Notes: a model not told the origin generated them from the sequence alone. A stretch of DNA of 64,000 nt from JAAYRQ01 sp035647235 (GCA_964514235.1 CAZEPV010000010.1:12062-76061), one strand, 5' to 3'; shown: positions 26,338 through 34,869, numbered from the stretch's first letter. Numbers and translations: made by a program.

Positions 26338-28000
26338 CCAAGAATACTTCCTCTTGTTTTTTCCTGCGCCTTCTCCTAATTACTAGGAAAGCTAAACTCC
26401 CAACCACTAATAAGGCTATTCCACCGATAATATATCGTTTTTTACCTTCGCTTTTACCGCCTTCAGGGTAGATCCCCATTTCGTGATCCATCATAGGTGG
26501 TTCCTCATATGCCATTACTTCTAAGCTGAAATCTTGTTCACGCACGAATTTTTCACCAATTTCATCTTCATAAGTAAAAATTATTTTGCCCTCCACACTT
26601 CCTTCTTCATGGGGAATAATCATTACATCATAATAATTATCCTTACCGGGCTCTAGGTTACCAATAAATAATGAACCATCCTGGGTATCAAAATTGCCCT
26701 CTGTCTCAATAATTAGGTTGCGAATTAAAGTCCTACCCGTATTATAAAAATCAACTGATAAGCTGCTTGGGCTACCTGCAAACACTTGGGGCGGTATTTC
26801 GATATTAGAAATAGTAAGATTAAGTTCCTGATTAACTGGAATACTGATTATTTCTTTTTCGGTGTATTTTTCGCCCTCCTCATCTTGGAATTCTATATCA
26901 GCACTAATAGTATAATTGCGGTTTTCTGCATCTATTTTAGCCTTAAGATTAAGTACTTTTTCCTTAAATTCCCCTGCTTTAATTTCCTTAATATAAAAGG
27001 AATTGCTACTAGCTACGGGAGTAAATATTTGTTCATCTGAATTAATGCTCACTTTTATGTTTTTTACTGTAGTAGTTTCACTAGTATTGAAAAAAGAAAT
27101 AGTTAAGGCAAAGGTCTGACCCGCCTCAATATAGTCACTAGGTATATAGTAGTTATCTATAATTACTCGAGGTGTTAAATCATCCGTGCTGCCCTTCCCA
27201 TCCACAGGTAAATAAATCTTGGTTTCCCCCGTGTATTCTTTATCAGCTTCATCTTCGTATTTCATATTTAGGTCTAGTGCATGTGTACCACTTTCCAGCT
27301 TAGAATCCAATAAGAGTCTATACTCAACAAGTTTAATTTCTTGTCCTTTAATTGTTTTTATGTATTGGGTATCGGGCCAATTATCTAAATTAAAGCCTTG
27401 GCTACTAAAACCGCCTAATTTAAGTTCTATGTTTTTAAGGTCTAAATCACCAGTGTTTTGCATTCTTAATTTTATTAAAGCTGATTTGCCAGCAGACAAT
27501 TTATCTCCCACAAAATCAATTCCCATTAATTTTAGTTGAGATTGTTTGTGTTCATTTATGATCTTCACATAAACAGTGGCGCTTTCACTCCCAGTAAGCC
27601 CATAATCTGTTTCATAAGTTAAATTGACATTTATAGGGTAAACGCCTGCCTTAGTGTTGCTGGGTATTTTAACTTTATAAGAAAATAAACTCCTGCCACT
27701 TAAGGAATAAGCATATTTAGTCATGGTCATTTTATCCATTTCGAAAGGGAATCTTTCTGGATCCCCAGGTGTAATAGACACCCTAACATTAGTGGCCGAA
27801 GTGCTCGTAACATTTTCCACCGGAATTGACAAATTGACAGTTTCACCAGCTTTATACTCAGGCATCCAACTGTCTCGGGCGATTATGATTTGTGGGTCTT
27901 CATTAGGTCTATCCGCCCCATTATTGGCGGAAACTATATTTGGATTAATCAAAATAAAAATAATGGCTATACCCATTAATAAAGAAAGATACTCACGCAC
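26330..28000 (-). CDS. Membrane-anchored extracellular beta-sandwich protein of the ABC system
   Basis: 556 aa: signal peptide (about 1-25, cleavage near VSA-NN), four or five repeated CARDB/NEW3-like beta-sandwich domains with recurring AGETVNLSIPVEN- or AGQTFALTISFFN-like strands, and a C-terminal membrane helix followed by RRRRRKK. This resembles COG1361-type S-layer-related proteins. It starts at GTG four bases after the ATPase stop and overlaps the permease gene by 8 bases, so it is very likely an extracellular subunit of the same machine. Confidence 0.82.
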   Translation of the reverse strand: MREYLSLLMGIAIIFILINPNIVSANNGADRPNEDPQIIIARDSWMPEYKAGETVNLSIPVENVTSTSATNVRVSITPGDPERFPFEMDKMTMTKYAYSLSGRSLFSYKVKIPSNTKAGVYPINVNLTYETDYGLTGSESATVYVKIINEHKQSQLKLMGIDFVGDKLSAGKSALIKLRMQNTGDLDLKNIELKLGGFSSQGFNLDNWPDTQYIKTIKGQEIKLVEYRLLLDSKLESGTHALDLNMKYEDEADKEYTGETKIYLPVDGKGSTDDLTPRVIIDNYYIPSDYIEAGQTFALTISFFNTSETTTVKNIKVSINSDEQIFTPVASSNSFYIKEIKAGEFKEKVLNLKAKIDAENRNYTISADIEFQDEEGEKYTEKEIISIPVNQELNLTISNIEIPPQVFAGSPSSLSVDFYNTGRTLIRNLIIETEGNFDTQDGSLFIGNLEPGKDNYYDVMIIPHEEGSVEGKIIFTYEDEIGEKFVREQDFSLEVMAYEEPPMMDHEMGIYPEGGKSEGKKRYIIGGIALLVVGSLAFLVIRRRRRKKQEEVFLDE

Positions 28001-28003
28001 TAC

Positions 28004-28750
28004 TTAACCAACCCCTTTTTCTGTATTGTTTTCGATTTTTTCTATATTGCCATCAAACAGATGGATAATACGATCAGCATATTTTGCCACGCCTATATCA
28101 TGAGTTACAATAACTAAATTTTGCCTATTTTCTTTAGATATTTTGGTTATGAGTTCCATTACCTCGTTAGTCGTGGCCGAATCTAGGTTCCCTGTTGGTT
28201 CATCAGCGAAAACTATTTTAGCTCTACTGACAAAAGCCCTCGCAATCCCTACTCTTTGCTGTTGTCCCCCACTCATTTGGCTAGGTTTATGTTTAAGATG
28301 GTTTTTAAGTCCGACTGCCTCTAACATATCCATAGCCATTTTATCTCTTTTTTTCCTAGCTATCCCTCGGAAAGTTAAAGGAAGGCTTACATTTTCTAAA
28401 GCAGTAAGAGCTGGGAGTAGGTTATAAGATTGAAAAACAAAGCCCACATTAAATTGTCTAAACCGCGCTAATAAACGCTCATCCATTTTTTCTATATTTT
28501 TACCGTATATTTTAATAATCCCTTTAGTAGGTTTTTCAAGCCCAGCCATCATGTTCAAAAGAGTTGATTTACCAGAGCCAGATACTCCGAGAATACATGT
28601 AGTTTCCCCTTTTTCCAAGGCAAAAGAAACATTGTCTAAGGCTACGACTTTCTCTTCCCCTACTCGATAAACTTTACGTAAATTACATATTTCCGCAGCA
28701 TAACTAATAATTTTAAATCCTCCCATAGCTTTATTATTATTTGAATACAC
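28004..28750 (-). CDS. ABC transporter ATP-binding protein (MacB/LolD type)
   Basis: About 240 aa. Walker A GVSGSGKST, Q-loop FQSYNLLPALTALENV, signature MSGGQQQRVGIARA, Walker B IVFADEPTGNLDS and the H-loop THD are all present; DEPTGNLDS is typical of the MacB/LolD/FtsE group. The start is unclear: GTG at 28750 and ATG at 28726 lack a ribosome site, while the only strong one (GGGAGG) lies inside the frame, seven bases before an ATT codon. It heads a coupled three-gene operon with the extracellular protein and permease. Confidence 0.92.
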   Translation of the reverse strand: MYSNNNKAMGGFKIISYAAEICNLRKVYRVGEEKVVALDNVSFALEKGETTCILGVSGSGKSTLLNMMAGLEKPTKGIIKIYGKNIEKMDERLLARFRQFNVGFVFQSYNLLPALTALENVSLPLTFRGIARKKRDKMAMDMLEAVGLKNHLKHKPSQMSGGQQQRVGIARAFVSRAKIVFADEPTGNLDSATTNEVMELITKISKENRQNLVIVTHDIGVAKYADRIIHLFDGNIEKIENNTEKGVG

Positions 28751-28813
28751 ATATAGATACGATACTAGTAGACTAACCTTACATTAGGGAATAAATAATT
28801 TATAAAGTACAAA

Positions 28814-28843
28814 GGCACCCTTTAATAATTAACCTAAGGTGCC
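28814..28843 (-). terminator. Terminator of the EamA gene
   Basis: GGCACC and GGTGCC arms with extra inner pairs and an AT-rich loop; on the minus strand TTTGTACTTT follows. Lies 31 bases after the EamA stop. Confidence 0.7.
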
Positions 28844-28874
28844 CCAGTAAAATTCTGCGAATAAAAACGCAAGT

Positions 28875-29798
28875 TTAATTTTTCCGCCCCAAAAAGTTAG
28901 TACCAAAAACCCCAGCTATTATTAAGATACAGCCAATTATATGATAATAAAATATTTGTTCCTTGAGGAATACCACACCTGCAATAATCGTAATTACAGT
29001 GCCAAAATTAGCGAATACCACCATTTTGGAAGCCTCTAAATGTGCTAAAACATAATTAGTTAGCACAGCAGTAAGTAATGAAGATAGGACTCCTAAGTAA
29101 ACCACAGCTAAAACAAAATCTAAGTTAGCCAAAGGGGCGAAAAATGTAGTGATGGTCCCAGCCACTAAATGTTGACCCACTGCTACTAGGCTAAAGCCAA
29201 TGAAGCTTATAATAATCATCATATAAGCTAATTCAATACTTGAAAATTGTTTAGTAAGTGGTCTTACCATTACACTGTAGCCGGAAAATGCTAGGGCAGA
29301 CAATAATATAAATATTATACCTTTAAAATCGCTTACACTTGAAATACTAAAGGCCGCACCCTTCATAAAAATAATATAAACAACACCAAAGACCGTAAGG
29401 AGTATAGATAACTTTTGCCATAGATTACTTTTTTCCTTCAAAATATAAGTGGCTAAAATTAAAGTAAATATAGGGGCCGATGCTTGAATTATACCGGCCT
29501 CTGCCGAATCGGCATATTGTAAACCAAAAGTCTGGAAAGCAAAAAAAAGTAATGGGTAGAGAATAGCTAGGGGTAGAATTTTAATAATCCTTTCCCAGCT
29601 ATAATTTAACCTCACCCAGCCAAATACCATTGTTATAAGCACAGCAACAAATGAGGTCATAAAACGAAATGCTAAAATATCAAAAGGATTAGCACTTCTT
29701 AAGGCAATTTTCACGAACATAAAAGACAAACCAATTATTACTGCATAGGTAATTGCAGCTAGATAGACTAATTTAAGATTGCTTTGTTTCATTTCCAT
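28875..29798 (-). CDS. EamA-family (DMT) transporter
   Basis: 307 aa with ten predicted helices in two EamA repeats (about 18-150 and 160-300), the RhaT/YdcZ-like drug/metabolite transporter fold. Substrate unknown; amino acids or metabolites are usual. The frame extends to 29819, but the ATG at 29798 has AAAGGAG about eight bases upstream and gives MEMKQSN. It is a single-gene unit between its own terminator and a gene-poor stretch. Confidence 0.88.
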   Translation of the reverse strand: MEMKQSNLKLVYLAAITYAVIIGLSFMFVKIALRSANPFDILAFRFMTSFVAVLITMVFGWVRLNYSWERIIKILPLAILYPLLFFAFQTFGLQYADSAEAGIIQASAPIFTLILATYILKEKSNLWQKLSILLTVFGVVYIIFMKGAAFSISSVSDFKGIIFILLSALAFSGYSVMVRPLTKQFSSIELAYMMIIISFIGFSLVAVGQHLVAGTITTFFAPLANLDFVLAVVYLGVLSSLLTAVLTNYVLAHLEASKMVVFANFGTVITIIAGVVFLKEQIFYYHIIGCILIIAGVFGTNFLGRKN

Positions 29799-30093
29799 TT
29801 TAGAAATTCTCCTTTGCATTATTTTACTTTTCTTAATTCCTAATTAATTTCCTTTATATCTTACTCCCTTCTGTGGCCAATAAGTAATCCTTGGGGAATA
29901 AGTTAGCTAAAATTGCATTGCCAGTTAATAAAAAATAATGCCTTCTATGAATTTCACCTTATTATCCTCAATAAGTTTTTTATTTTAATTTTTACATTCA
30001 TTTTGATTTATTCTACATTATTTTATTTGCTTTTGGGGAAATTACTATTAGGAATCTTAACAAAAAAATATATTATATAAAACCCTGAAAGCC
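29799..30093. other. AT-rich stretch without a recognisable gene
   Basis: About 300 bases of very AT-rich sequence between the divergent EamA and HesB-like genes. I see no ORF with a ribosome site, no strong hairpin and no known riboswitch here. Confidence 0.6.
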
Positions 30094-30122
30094 TTGCCAA
30101 AAATAAAAGACCATATTATAAT
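30094..30122 (+). promoter_or_regulatory. SigA-type promoter of the HesB-like selenoprotein gene
   Basis: TTGCCA (30094-30099), 17-base spacer, TATAAT (30117-30122), about 50 bases before the ATG at 30175. Confidence 0.75.
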
Positions 30123-30174
30123 ACCTACATGGGGTATGGAAAATATCTTCAAAAAATATAAAAGAGGTGACAAA

Positions 30175-30501
30175 ATGAATATTGTTGAAATTACTCCTCA
30201 ATCAGTTGGTGATTTAAAACAAGTTCTACAAGATCAAGATATTACACAAAATAGTTTACGTATTAGTGTTAATATAGGCTGAGGGGGTTCAGCATTTTAT
30301 TTAGCTCTGGATGAGCCAAACGCAAATGATTTAACCCAAGAAGTGAGTGATCTTACATTTGTAATAGATAGAAAGCTACAAGAAATTTACCAAGGCTTTA
30401 CTATTGAGTCAGTTAAGAATGGTCCACGCACTTTGTTTAGAATTGTTCCTAAAGTTGAAGATCAGTTTGGTGGAGGATGTGGCTCTTGCACTAGCTGTTA
30501 A
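30175..30501 (+). CDS. HesB-like selenoprotein (in-frame TGA = Sec36)
   Basis: 108 aa if the TGA at 30280-30282 is read as selenocysteine. ATG at 30175 with GAGGTGA just upstream. After the TGA the frame stays open for 72 codons and continues the HesB/IscA pattern: LRISVNIG-U-GGSAFYLALDEP, where Sec replaces the first conserved Cys of IscA, then a FVIDRKL strand and a C-terminal GGGCGSCTSC. HesB-like selenoproteins with this arrangement are known in Clostridia and Deltaproteobacteria; their function is unclear but probably redox or metal related. A terminator follows the final TAA, not the TGA, which supports read-through. No sel genes are in the window. Confidence 0.88.
30280..30317 (+). promoter_or_regulatory. 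Candidate bacterial SECIS element
   Basis: Directly after the TGA, GGTTCA (30286-30291) pairs with TGAGCC (30312-30317) including one G-U pair, and the loop starts with G. Position within the coding region fits bacterial SECIS hairpins. The apical structure is not certain. Confidence 0.5.
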
Positions 30502-30513
30502 ATTATAAAATTT

Positions 30514-30546
30514 AAGGTGATTGCTTTGGTAAGTAATCACCTTTTT
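30514..30546. terminator. Terminator between convergent hesB-like and purC genes
   Basis: AAGGTGATT/AATCACCTT arms extended inward by G-U and CTT/AAG pairs to a TGGT loop, followed by TTTTT on the plus strand. Probably acts in both directions. Confidence 0.88.
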
Positions 30547-30550
30547 GTTT

Positions 30551-31231
30551 TTAATCCAAGACCAGTTTTTCTAGTTCTAAAGGGGAGATTTGCTCACCCT
30601 TATAAAAGGCCCGCATATTCCCACCTGAAATTTCATCTATTAAGGCTATTTCCTGTTTTTCACCGACACGACCAAATTCAAATTTAATATCGTATAATTC
30701 AATTCCCTTTTTAGCCAATTCCGCCTTCACTATCCCAGCGATTTTTTGGGTCATTTCCTTTATAACTTGATATTCATCTTTATTTAAAAGACCCAGAATT
30801 GCTAGGGCGTCTTCCGTAATGGGGGGATCACTACGTTCATCATCCTTTAAAGTTATTTCAATAAATCCCTTTAATTCCTGGCCCTCCTGGGCATACTTAC
30901 CGTAACGTCTGAGGAAACTACCTACAGCACGGTACCTGCATATAACTTCTAATCCTTCCCCAAACATGCTAGCAGGCTTAACTGTCATCGTAAGATTATT
31001 AATATCTGCATCAATATAATGAGTAGGAAGACCCTCCTTATGCAATATTTCAAAAAAGTGTTTGGTGAGACTTATGGCAGCCCTTCCCGAGCCATCTATC
31101 TTTAGGCCTACTTGATTAGCTCCTGGATCGAAAACCCCATCTTCACCCGTTGCATCATCCTTAAACTTCATTATCAGGTTGCCATCTGGTTTTTGATATA
31201 TATCCTTAGTTTTACCCTTGTATAATAACAT
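30551..31231 (-). CDS. purC: SAICAR synthetase (purine biosynthesis)
   Basis: 226 aa phosphoribosylaminoimidazole-succinocarboxamide synthase, joining aspartate to CAIR with ATP. Recognised by LLYKGKTKDIY, DDATGEDGVFDPGANQVGL, the ICRYRAVGSFLRRYG segment and DEISGGNMRAF. The frame runs upstream to 31330 inside the preceding gene, but the ATG at 31231 has AAAGGAAA seven bases before it and gives the family N-terminus. It is the last gene of a long minus-strand run and is not with other pur genes, which is unusual. Confidence 0.93.
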   Translation of the reverse strand: MLLYKGKTKDIYQKPDGNLIMKFKDDATGEDGVFDPGANQVGLKIDGSGRAAISLTKHFFEILHKEGLPTHYIDADINNLTMTVKPASMFGEGLEVICRYRAVGSFLRRYGKYAQEGQELKGFIEITLKDDERSDPPITEDALAILGLLNKDEYQVIKEMTQKIAGIVKAELAKKGIELYDIKFEFGRVGEKQEIALIDEISGGNMRAFYKGEQISPLELEKLVLD

Positions 31232-31263
31232 TGTAAGTTTCCTTTCAAAAAGTTTTATTAAAA

Positions 31264-31578
31264 TCAACTTATTAGCTTTAGTCCAGTAACACCAGAAATA
31301 ATTAAAAATAAAAATAATATTCTTAACCAACTTGCCGATTCCTTAAAAAATATTATCCCCATTAATACTGCTCCCCCAGCCCCAACCCCAGTCCAAACTG
31401 CATAAGCAGTACTCATAGGTATTTCTTGCATGGCTTTTGATAAAAAGAAAAAACCAAAAGTAAAAGTGATAATTATGAGCAATAGACGCGTAAAACTTCT
31501 TTTTCTTAAGTAAAAATTAATACTCATTACGCCAAATATTTCCCCAAAACTTGCTATGATTAATAATACCCAAGCCAA
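31264..31578 (-). CDS. SMR transporter subunit, YkkD-like
   Basis: 104 aa small multidrug resistance protein with four helices. The segment STAYAVWTGVGAGGAVLMG and the Glu in helix 1 (ASFGEIFGV) match the YkkD member of YkkC/YkkD heterodimers. Paired SMR proteins export cations such as guanidinium-like compounds or, for MdtJI, spermidine. The start directly follows the stop of the YkkC-like gene. Confidence 0.88.
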   Translation of the reverse strand: MAWVLLIIASFGEIFGVMSINFYLRKRSFTRLLLIIITFTFGFFFLSKAMQEIPMSTAYAVWTGVGAGGAVLMGIIFFKESASWLRILFLFLIISGVTGLKLIS

Positions 31579-31920
31579 TTATGGCTCCTCCTTATATTCT
31601 ATAAATTGCTCAGCATCAGTAGTTATTTTTATGCCTATTATACCCGTAATAATTAATCCGAAGAAAAAGGTCTTTATTATTGAAATATCTGCCCCAAATA
31701 CTAAAAAGTCTATTAAGACTATCCCAGTGGCACCCATTCCAGTAAAAACTGCATAAACTGTGCCAGAAGGGAGTTTGTCGCAGGCTTTAATAATAAAATA
31801 GAAACTAAAAATAATAGCTATAAGAGTTCCTAGCCATTCCCACGCTGTACTAGAATATCTCAAGCCGATAACCCAAATAATTTCTACTAGACCAGCGAGT
31901 AAAACATATGTCCATCCCAT
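31579..31920 (-). CDS. SMR transporter subunit, YkkC-like
   Basis: 113 aa with four helices and a short polar C-terminal tail. GTVYAVFTGMGATGIVL and the membrane Glu in GLVEIIWVIGL match YkkC. It should form an antiparallel pair with the next gene product. Its start overlaps the methyltransferase stop by one base, and spermidine synthase is two genes upstream, so polyamine export is a reasonable hypothesis. I found no guanidine riboswitch in front of the group. Confidence 0.88.
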   Translation of the reverse strand: MGWTYVLLAGLVEIIWVIGLRYSSTAWEWLGTLIAIIFSFYFIIKACDKLPSGTVYAVFTGMGATGIVLIDFLVFGADISIIKTFFFGLIITGIIGIKITTDAEQFIEYKEEP

Positions 31921-32576
31921 TAAGTTAGCCTACTTTCTGCATCTTCTTTCCTCGAAATGCTACAAATATAGAAAGCTGCCCGTTCATTAATTTTTATAAT
32001 TTTAACCTTGCCAAAAGTATCAGTAAGTTCTTTTTTTATATTTTTTATAAAATTAAAGTAATCCCCACCTTCTAGGCCTTCAATAATATCTATAATTAAT
32101 GATCTTTTTTCACTAAAATCATAAATAATAACTGCATTTTTCGTAACCCTATCCATTTCCTTATACATTATTTTTCTAGCATCTTCCTCCAAACCATGGG
32201 CTACATAAGAAGTAATGGATAAATCGAAAAATTTATCCCCAAATGGCAGCCCCTCAATTATATTAGCCTTGATAAATTTAACATTATTTCCTTGATTCCT
32301 TTTCTTAGCAATATTCAACATTTTTTCTGCGGGATCAATGCCGATGACATTCAAGCCCTGTTGATTAAGTACATTACATAATGCTCCTGTACCACAACCA
32401 ACATCAAGAATGTCTTGGAATTGAGATAAGTCTAAGTAGTGGTCTAACTTGGCTATACTATTTGTATAGTTTTTCACCTGGAAATTATAAAACAATCCAT
32501 AAAAGGGGGCAATTAAATCGAAAAGATGCCCCGACTTAGCCTTAGTATTTCCAGTCCCTACATCTGACTTGTCCAT
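31920..32576 (-). CDS. Class I SAM-dependent methyltransferase
   Basis: 218 aa. Motif I ILDVGCGTGALC near residue 57, followed by GIDPAEKML and GLPFGDKFFDLSITSYV, typical Methyltransf_11/25. N-terminal residues (HLFDLIAPFYGLFYN) resemble UbiE/COQ5-like enzymes, but the substrate is not identifiable. It lies 31 bases after spermidine synthase and overlaps the SMR gene by one base. A role in modifying a polyamine or another cation before export is only a guess. Confidence 0.8.
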   Translation of the reverse strand: MDKSDVGTGNTKAKSGHLFDLIAPFYGLFYNFQVKNYTNSIAKLDHYLDLSQFQDILDVGCGTGALCNVLNQQGLNVIGIDPAEKMLNIAKKRNQGNNVKFIKANIIEGLPFGDKFFDLSITSYVAHGLEEDARKIMYKEMDRVTKNAVIIYDFSEKRSLIIDIIEGLEGGDYFNFIKNIKKELTDTFGKVKIIKINERAAFYICSISRKEDAESRLT

Positions 32577-32607
32577 AAAGACTCCGTTCTAATAAATAGT
32601 TTATAGT

Positions 32608-33483
32608 TTACTTGATAGCTAAATCTTGCCGCATAAAATTAGGCAATGCAAAAGCAGCCCGAAAAACCTCGGAGTTGATATAATTAGTATTCCTAACTAA
32701 CTTGTTTAAATCAGCATTAATAGGATCGTATTTTAAGGAAGCTAGGGTAAAACTCCACATACCTCCTGGGTAACTGGGTACAACGGCCGTATAAGTTTTC
32801 ACGATAGGAAAATACTTTTGTAAAATGCTTCGGGTTCTTTTTAGTATTTCTTTATTAAAAATTGGTGATTGACTTTGACAGACCATAAGTCCATCTTCCT
32901 TTAAAGATTTTTTTAAATCTAGATAAAAACTTTCTGAAAATAAAACTTCCGCGGGACCGACGGGATCAGAGGAATCTACAATAGCTATATCATATGCAAA
33001 TTCCTGTTTTTTAACAAATTCTACCCCATCTTTAAAATGAAAGTTGACCCTTTTGTCATGTGGGGCATTTCCCGATATTTTTTTTAGCTTGTCAGCACAT
33101 TCATCTACAACTACCCTATCTATTTCCACCATATCTATGGCCTTTAAATCTGTATATTTAATTAATTCATTGGCGACTCCACAATCGCCACCCCCAATAA
33201 TTAAGGCCCTTTCGGGTTTTTCATGGGTAACAACTGCTACATGCGAAATCATTTCATTATAAATATAACCATCAAATTCTGTAGTCTGCATAACCCCGTC
33301 CAATACTAGACAAGGCCCAAAATCATGGGAATCTATTATATTTATTTGTTGAAAGGGTGATATTCTAGTCGATAAAATTTCCTTCACCCGATAATATAAC
33401 CTAATATTATCGCGATCATCTTCTACTAACCATAGCTGGTTATTAAATTCTTCAAAATACTTAGGAAGTTTATTCTTGGTCAT
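32608..33483 (-). CDS. speE: Spermidine synthase (polyamine aminopropyltransferase)
   Basis: 291 aa enzyme transferring aminopropyl from decarboxylated SAM to putrescine. Visible: FGPCLVLDGVMQTTE, the IIGGGDCGVANE glycine motif, a VEID acidic end of strand 2, and the catalytic VDSSDPVGPAEVLF segment. Start at ATG 33483; another ATG five codons upstream is in frame, and neither has a strong ribosome site. No speD or arginine/ornithine decarboxylase gene is in the window. Confidence 0.94.
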   Translation of the reverse strand: MTKNKLPKYFEEFNNQLWLVEDDRDNIRLYYRVKEILSTRISPFQQINIIDSHDFGPCLVLDGVMQTTEFDGYIYNEMISHVAVVTHEKPERALIIGGGDCGVANELIKYTDLKAIDMVEIDRVVVDECADKLKKISGNAPHDKRVNFHFKDGVEFVKKQEFAYDIAIVDSSDPVGPAEVLFSESFYLDLKKSLKEDGLMVCQSQSPIFNKEILKRTRSILQKYFPIVKTYTAVVPSYPGGMWSFTLASLKYDPINADLNKLVRNTNYINSEVFRAAFALPNFMRQDLAIK

Positions 33484-33562
33484 TTTGCAGCCTATCATAT
33501 TAATTCATTCTTATATGATAAGGATCTCACCACCTTTTAATTCTTTTCCACTAGCTTATCTA

Positions 33563-33952
33563 TTATGTCACTTTAACGTAAAATTTTCTAGCTCTAGGTC
33601 CATCGAATTCGCAAAAATATATGCCTTGCCAAGTCCCAAGTAAAGGTTGCCGCTCCTCAATGATAATCGTTTCACTAGCCCCAATACAAGAAGCCTTTAA
33701 ATGGGCCGAGGAATTACCCTCTAAATGTTTGAATTCTTTATAATCGGGAAATACCTTGTTTAACCCATAAAGAATATCTGTTACTACATTCGGGTCTGCA
33801 TTTTCATTAATAGTTATCCCTGCTGTAGTATGGGGGCAATAGACTAGACATATACCCTTAGAAACATTGCTTTTGGATATTGCCTCCCGAACATACCTAG
33901 TAATATCATATAGATTTTCCCTTTCTGTCTGTAGGCTAAATTCATATAACAT
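33563..33952 (-). CDS. yjbQ: YjbQ family protein (UPF0047)
   Basis: 129 aa. CPHTTAGITINENADP and HLEGNSSAHLKAS carry the conserved His and Asn residues of the YjbQ/UPF0047 family, annotated as secondary thiamine-phosphate synthase from weak in vivo activity; the real role is uncertain. The ATG at 33952 follows GGGGGTG by five bases, better than a start five codons upstream that would place this site inside the gene. It is 18 bases after the RlmA gene. Confidence 0.92.
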   Translation of the reverse strand: MLYEFSLQTERENLYDITRYVREAISKSNVSKGICLVYCPHTTAGITINENADPNVVTDILYGLNKVFPDYKEFKHLEGNSSAHLKASCIGASETIIIEERQPLLGTWQGIYFCEFDGPRARKFYVKVT

Positions 33953-33970
33953 TTTTTCACCCCCCAAAAC

Positions 33971-34840
33971 CTAGCTTTTACCAATAAGGATTGAAAAATC
34001 AACCGTCACAGTCTTAATATTACTTTTAAATAATTTTTCCACCTTTTCTTGGGTAGTAGCCCAGGATAAAGGAGTCATAATAGACAAGTTCTCTAAGTAG
34101 TCATTATCGACGGGTAAACTATACTTTAGCTTTTTAATGTCAATAACTTGTAGGTTATCTTCAAAAAGTTTCATAGTTTCAGTATTAGAATAAGTTACTT
34201 GCTCAGTTTCCTCATAAAATATTTCCCTCAATTCCAGTAAATAATTACTATTGGGTACTACCTTGATAATTGTTGCCCCCTTTTTGGAAATCCTTTTAAA
34301 TTCGGCATAATTAGCAGGAGATAGGATATTTAAAATAAAATCGAATTGGGCAGTTTGGAAAGGTACTTTAGCAATATCGGCTACACACCAGATATTACCT
34401 TTATGTGTTTTCGCAGCCATTATGATACCCTCTTTAGCAATATCTATACCTACACCCAGAATCTGCCTGGGGCTATTTTGGAATACCTTTTCCTTGATTT
34501 GGGCTAAGTGATATCCTTCCCCACATCCAGCATCAAGAATTTTAATTTGCTCAGCTTGGCCCCTGATATTTTTGGCAATTAAAAAACTAATTTCTTCGAT
34601 TAATGGAGTGAAGAAACCTGATTTGTTAATTATTTTGCGAGACAAAAACATACTTTTATCATATTGGCTTTTATAAAGACCTAATAACATATTGACATAT
34701 CCGTGTTTTGATATGTCAAAAGTGTGCTTCACGGGACATACTAAACTTCTATGATTTACCTGCATAGGATGTAAACATATGGGGCAAGAAAAGATTTCCT
34801 TATAATCCAAATAAAGTTTTAGACTTTGGTTTTGTGTCAT
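33971..34840 (-). CDS. rlmA: RlmA-family 23S rRNA (guanine-N1)-methyltransferase
   Basis: 289 aa. The N-terminal zinc finger is seen as C18-P-I-C21, then C35 and H39 (CPVKHTFD), followed by SKHGYVNML, a segment specific for RlmA, and a SAM domain with ILDAGCGEGYHL near residue 107. RlmA enzymes methylate G745 or G748 in helix 35 of 23S rRNA; Gram-positive members generally target G748, but this cannot be decided here. It is inside the long operon, 29 bases behind the AmrS gene. Confidence 0.85.
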   Translation of the reverse strand: MTQNQSLKLYLDYKEIFSCPICLHPMQVNHRSLVCPVKHTFDISKHGYVNMLLGLYKSQYDKSMFLSRKIINKSGFFTPLIEEISFLIAKNIRGQAEQIKILDAGCGEGYHLAQIKEKVFQNSPRQILGVGIDIAKEGIIMAAKTHKGNIWCVADIAKVPFQTAQFDFILNILSPANYAEFKRISKKGATIIKVVPNSNYLLELREIFYEETEQVTYSNTETMKLFEDNLQVIDIKKLKYSLPVDNDYLENLSIMTPLSWATTQEKVEKLFKSNIKTVTVDFSILIGKS

Positions 34841-34869
34841 CTATACTACCCCATATCCAAAAAATAATT

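Noticed and set aside
30094..30282. A 62-codon ORF ending at the TGA
   Set aside because: Its start overlaps the -35 of a good promoter, and the real ATG at 30175 has a ribosome site. The TGA is better read as selenocysteine.
31920..33562. Guanidine riboswitch in front of the YkkC/YkkD-like pair
   Set aside because: The gaps before the methyltransferase (31 bases) and speE (about 80 bases) show no ykkC, mini-ykkC or ykkC-III features.
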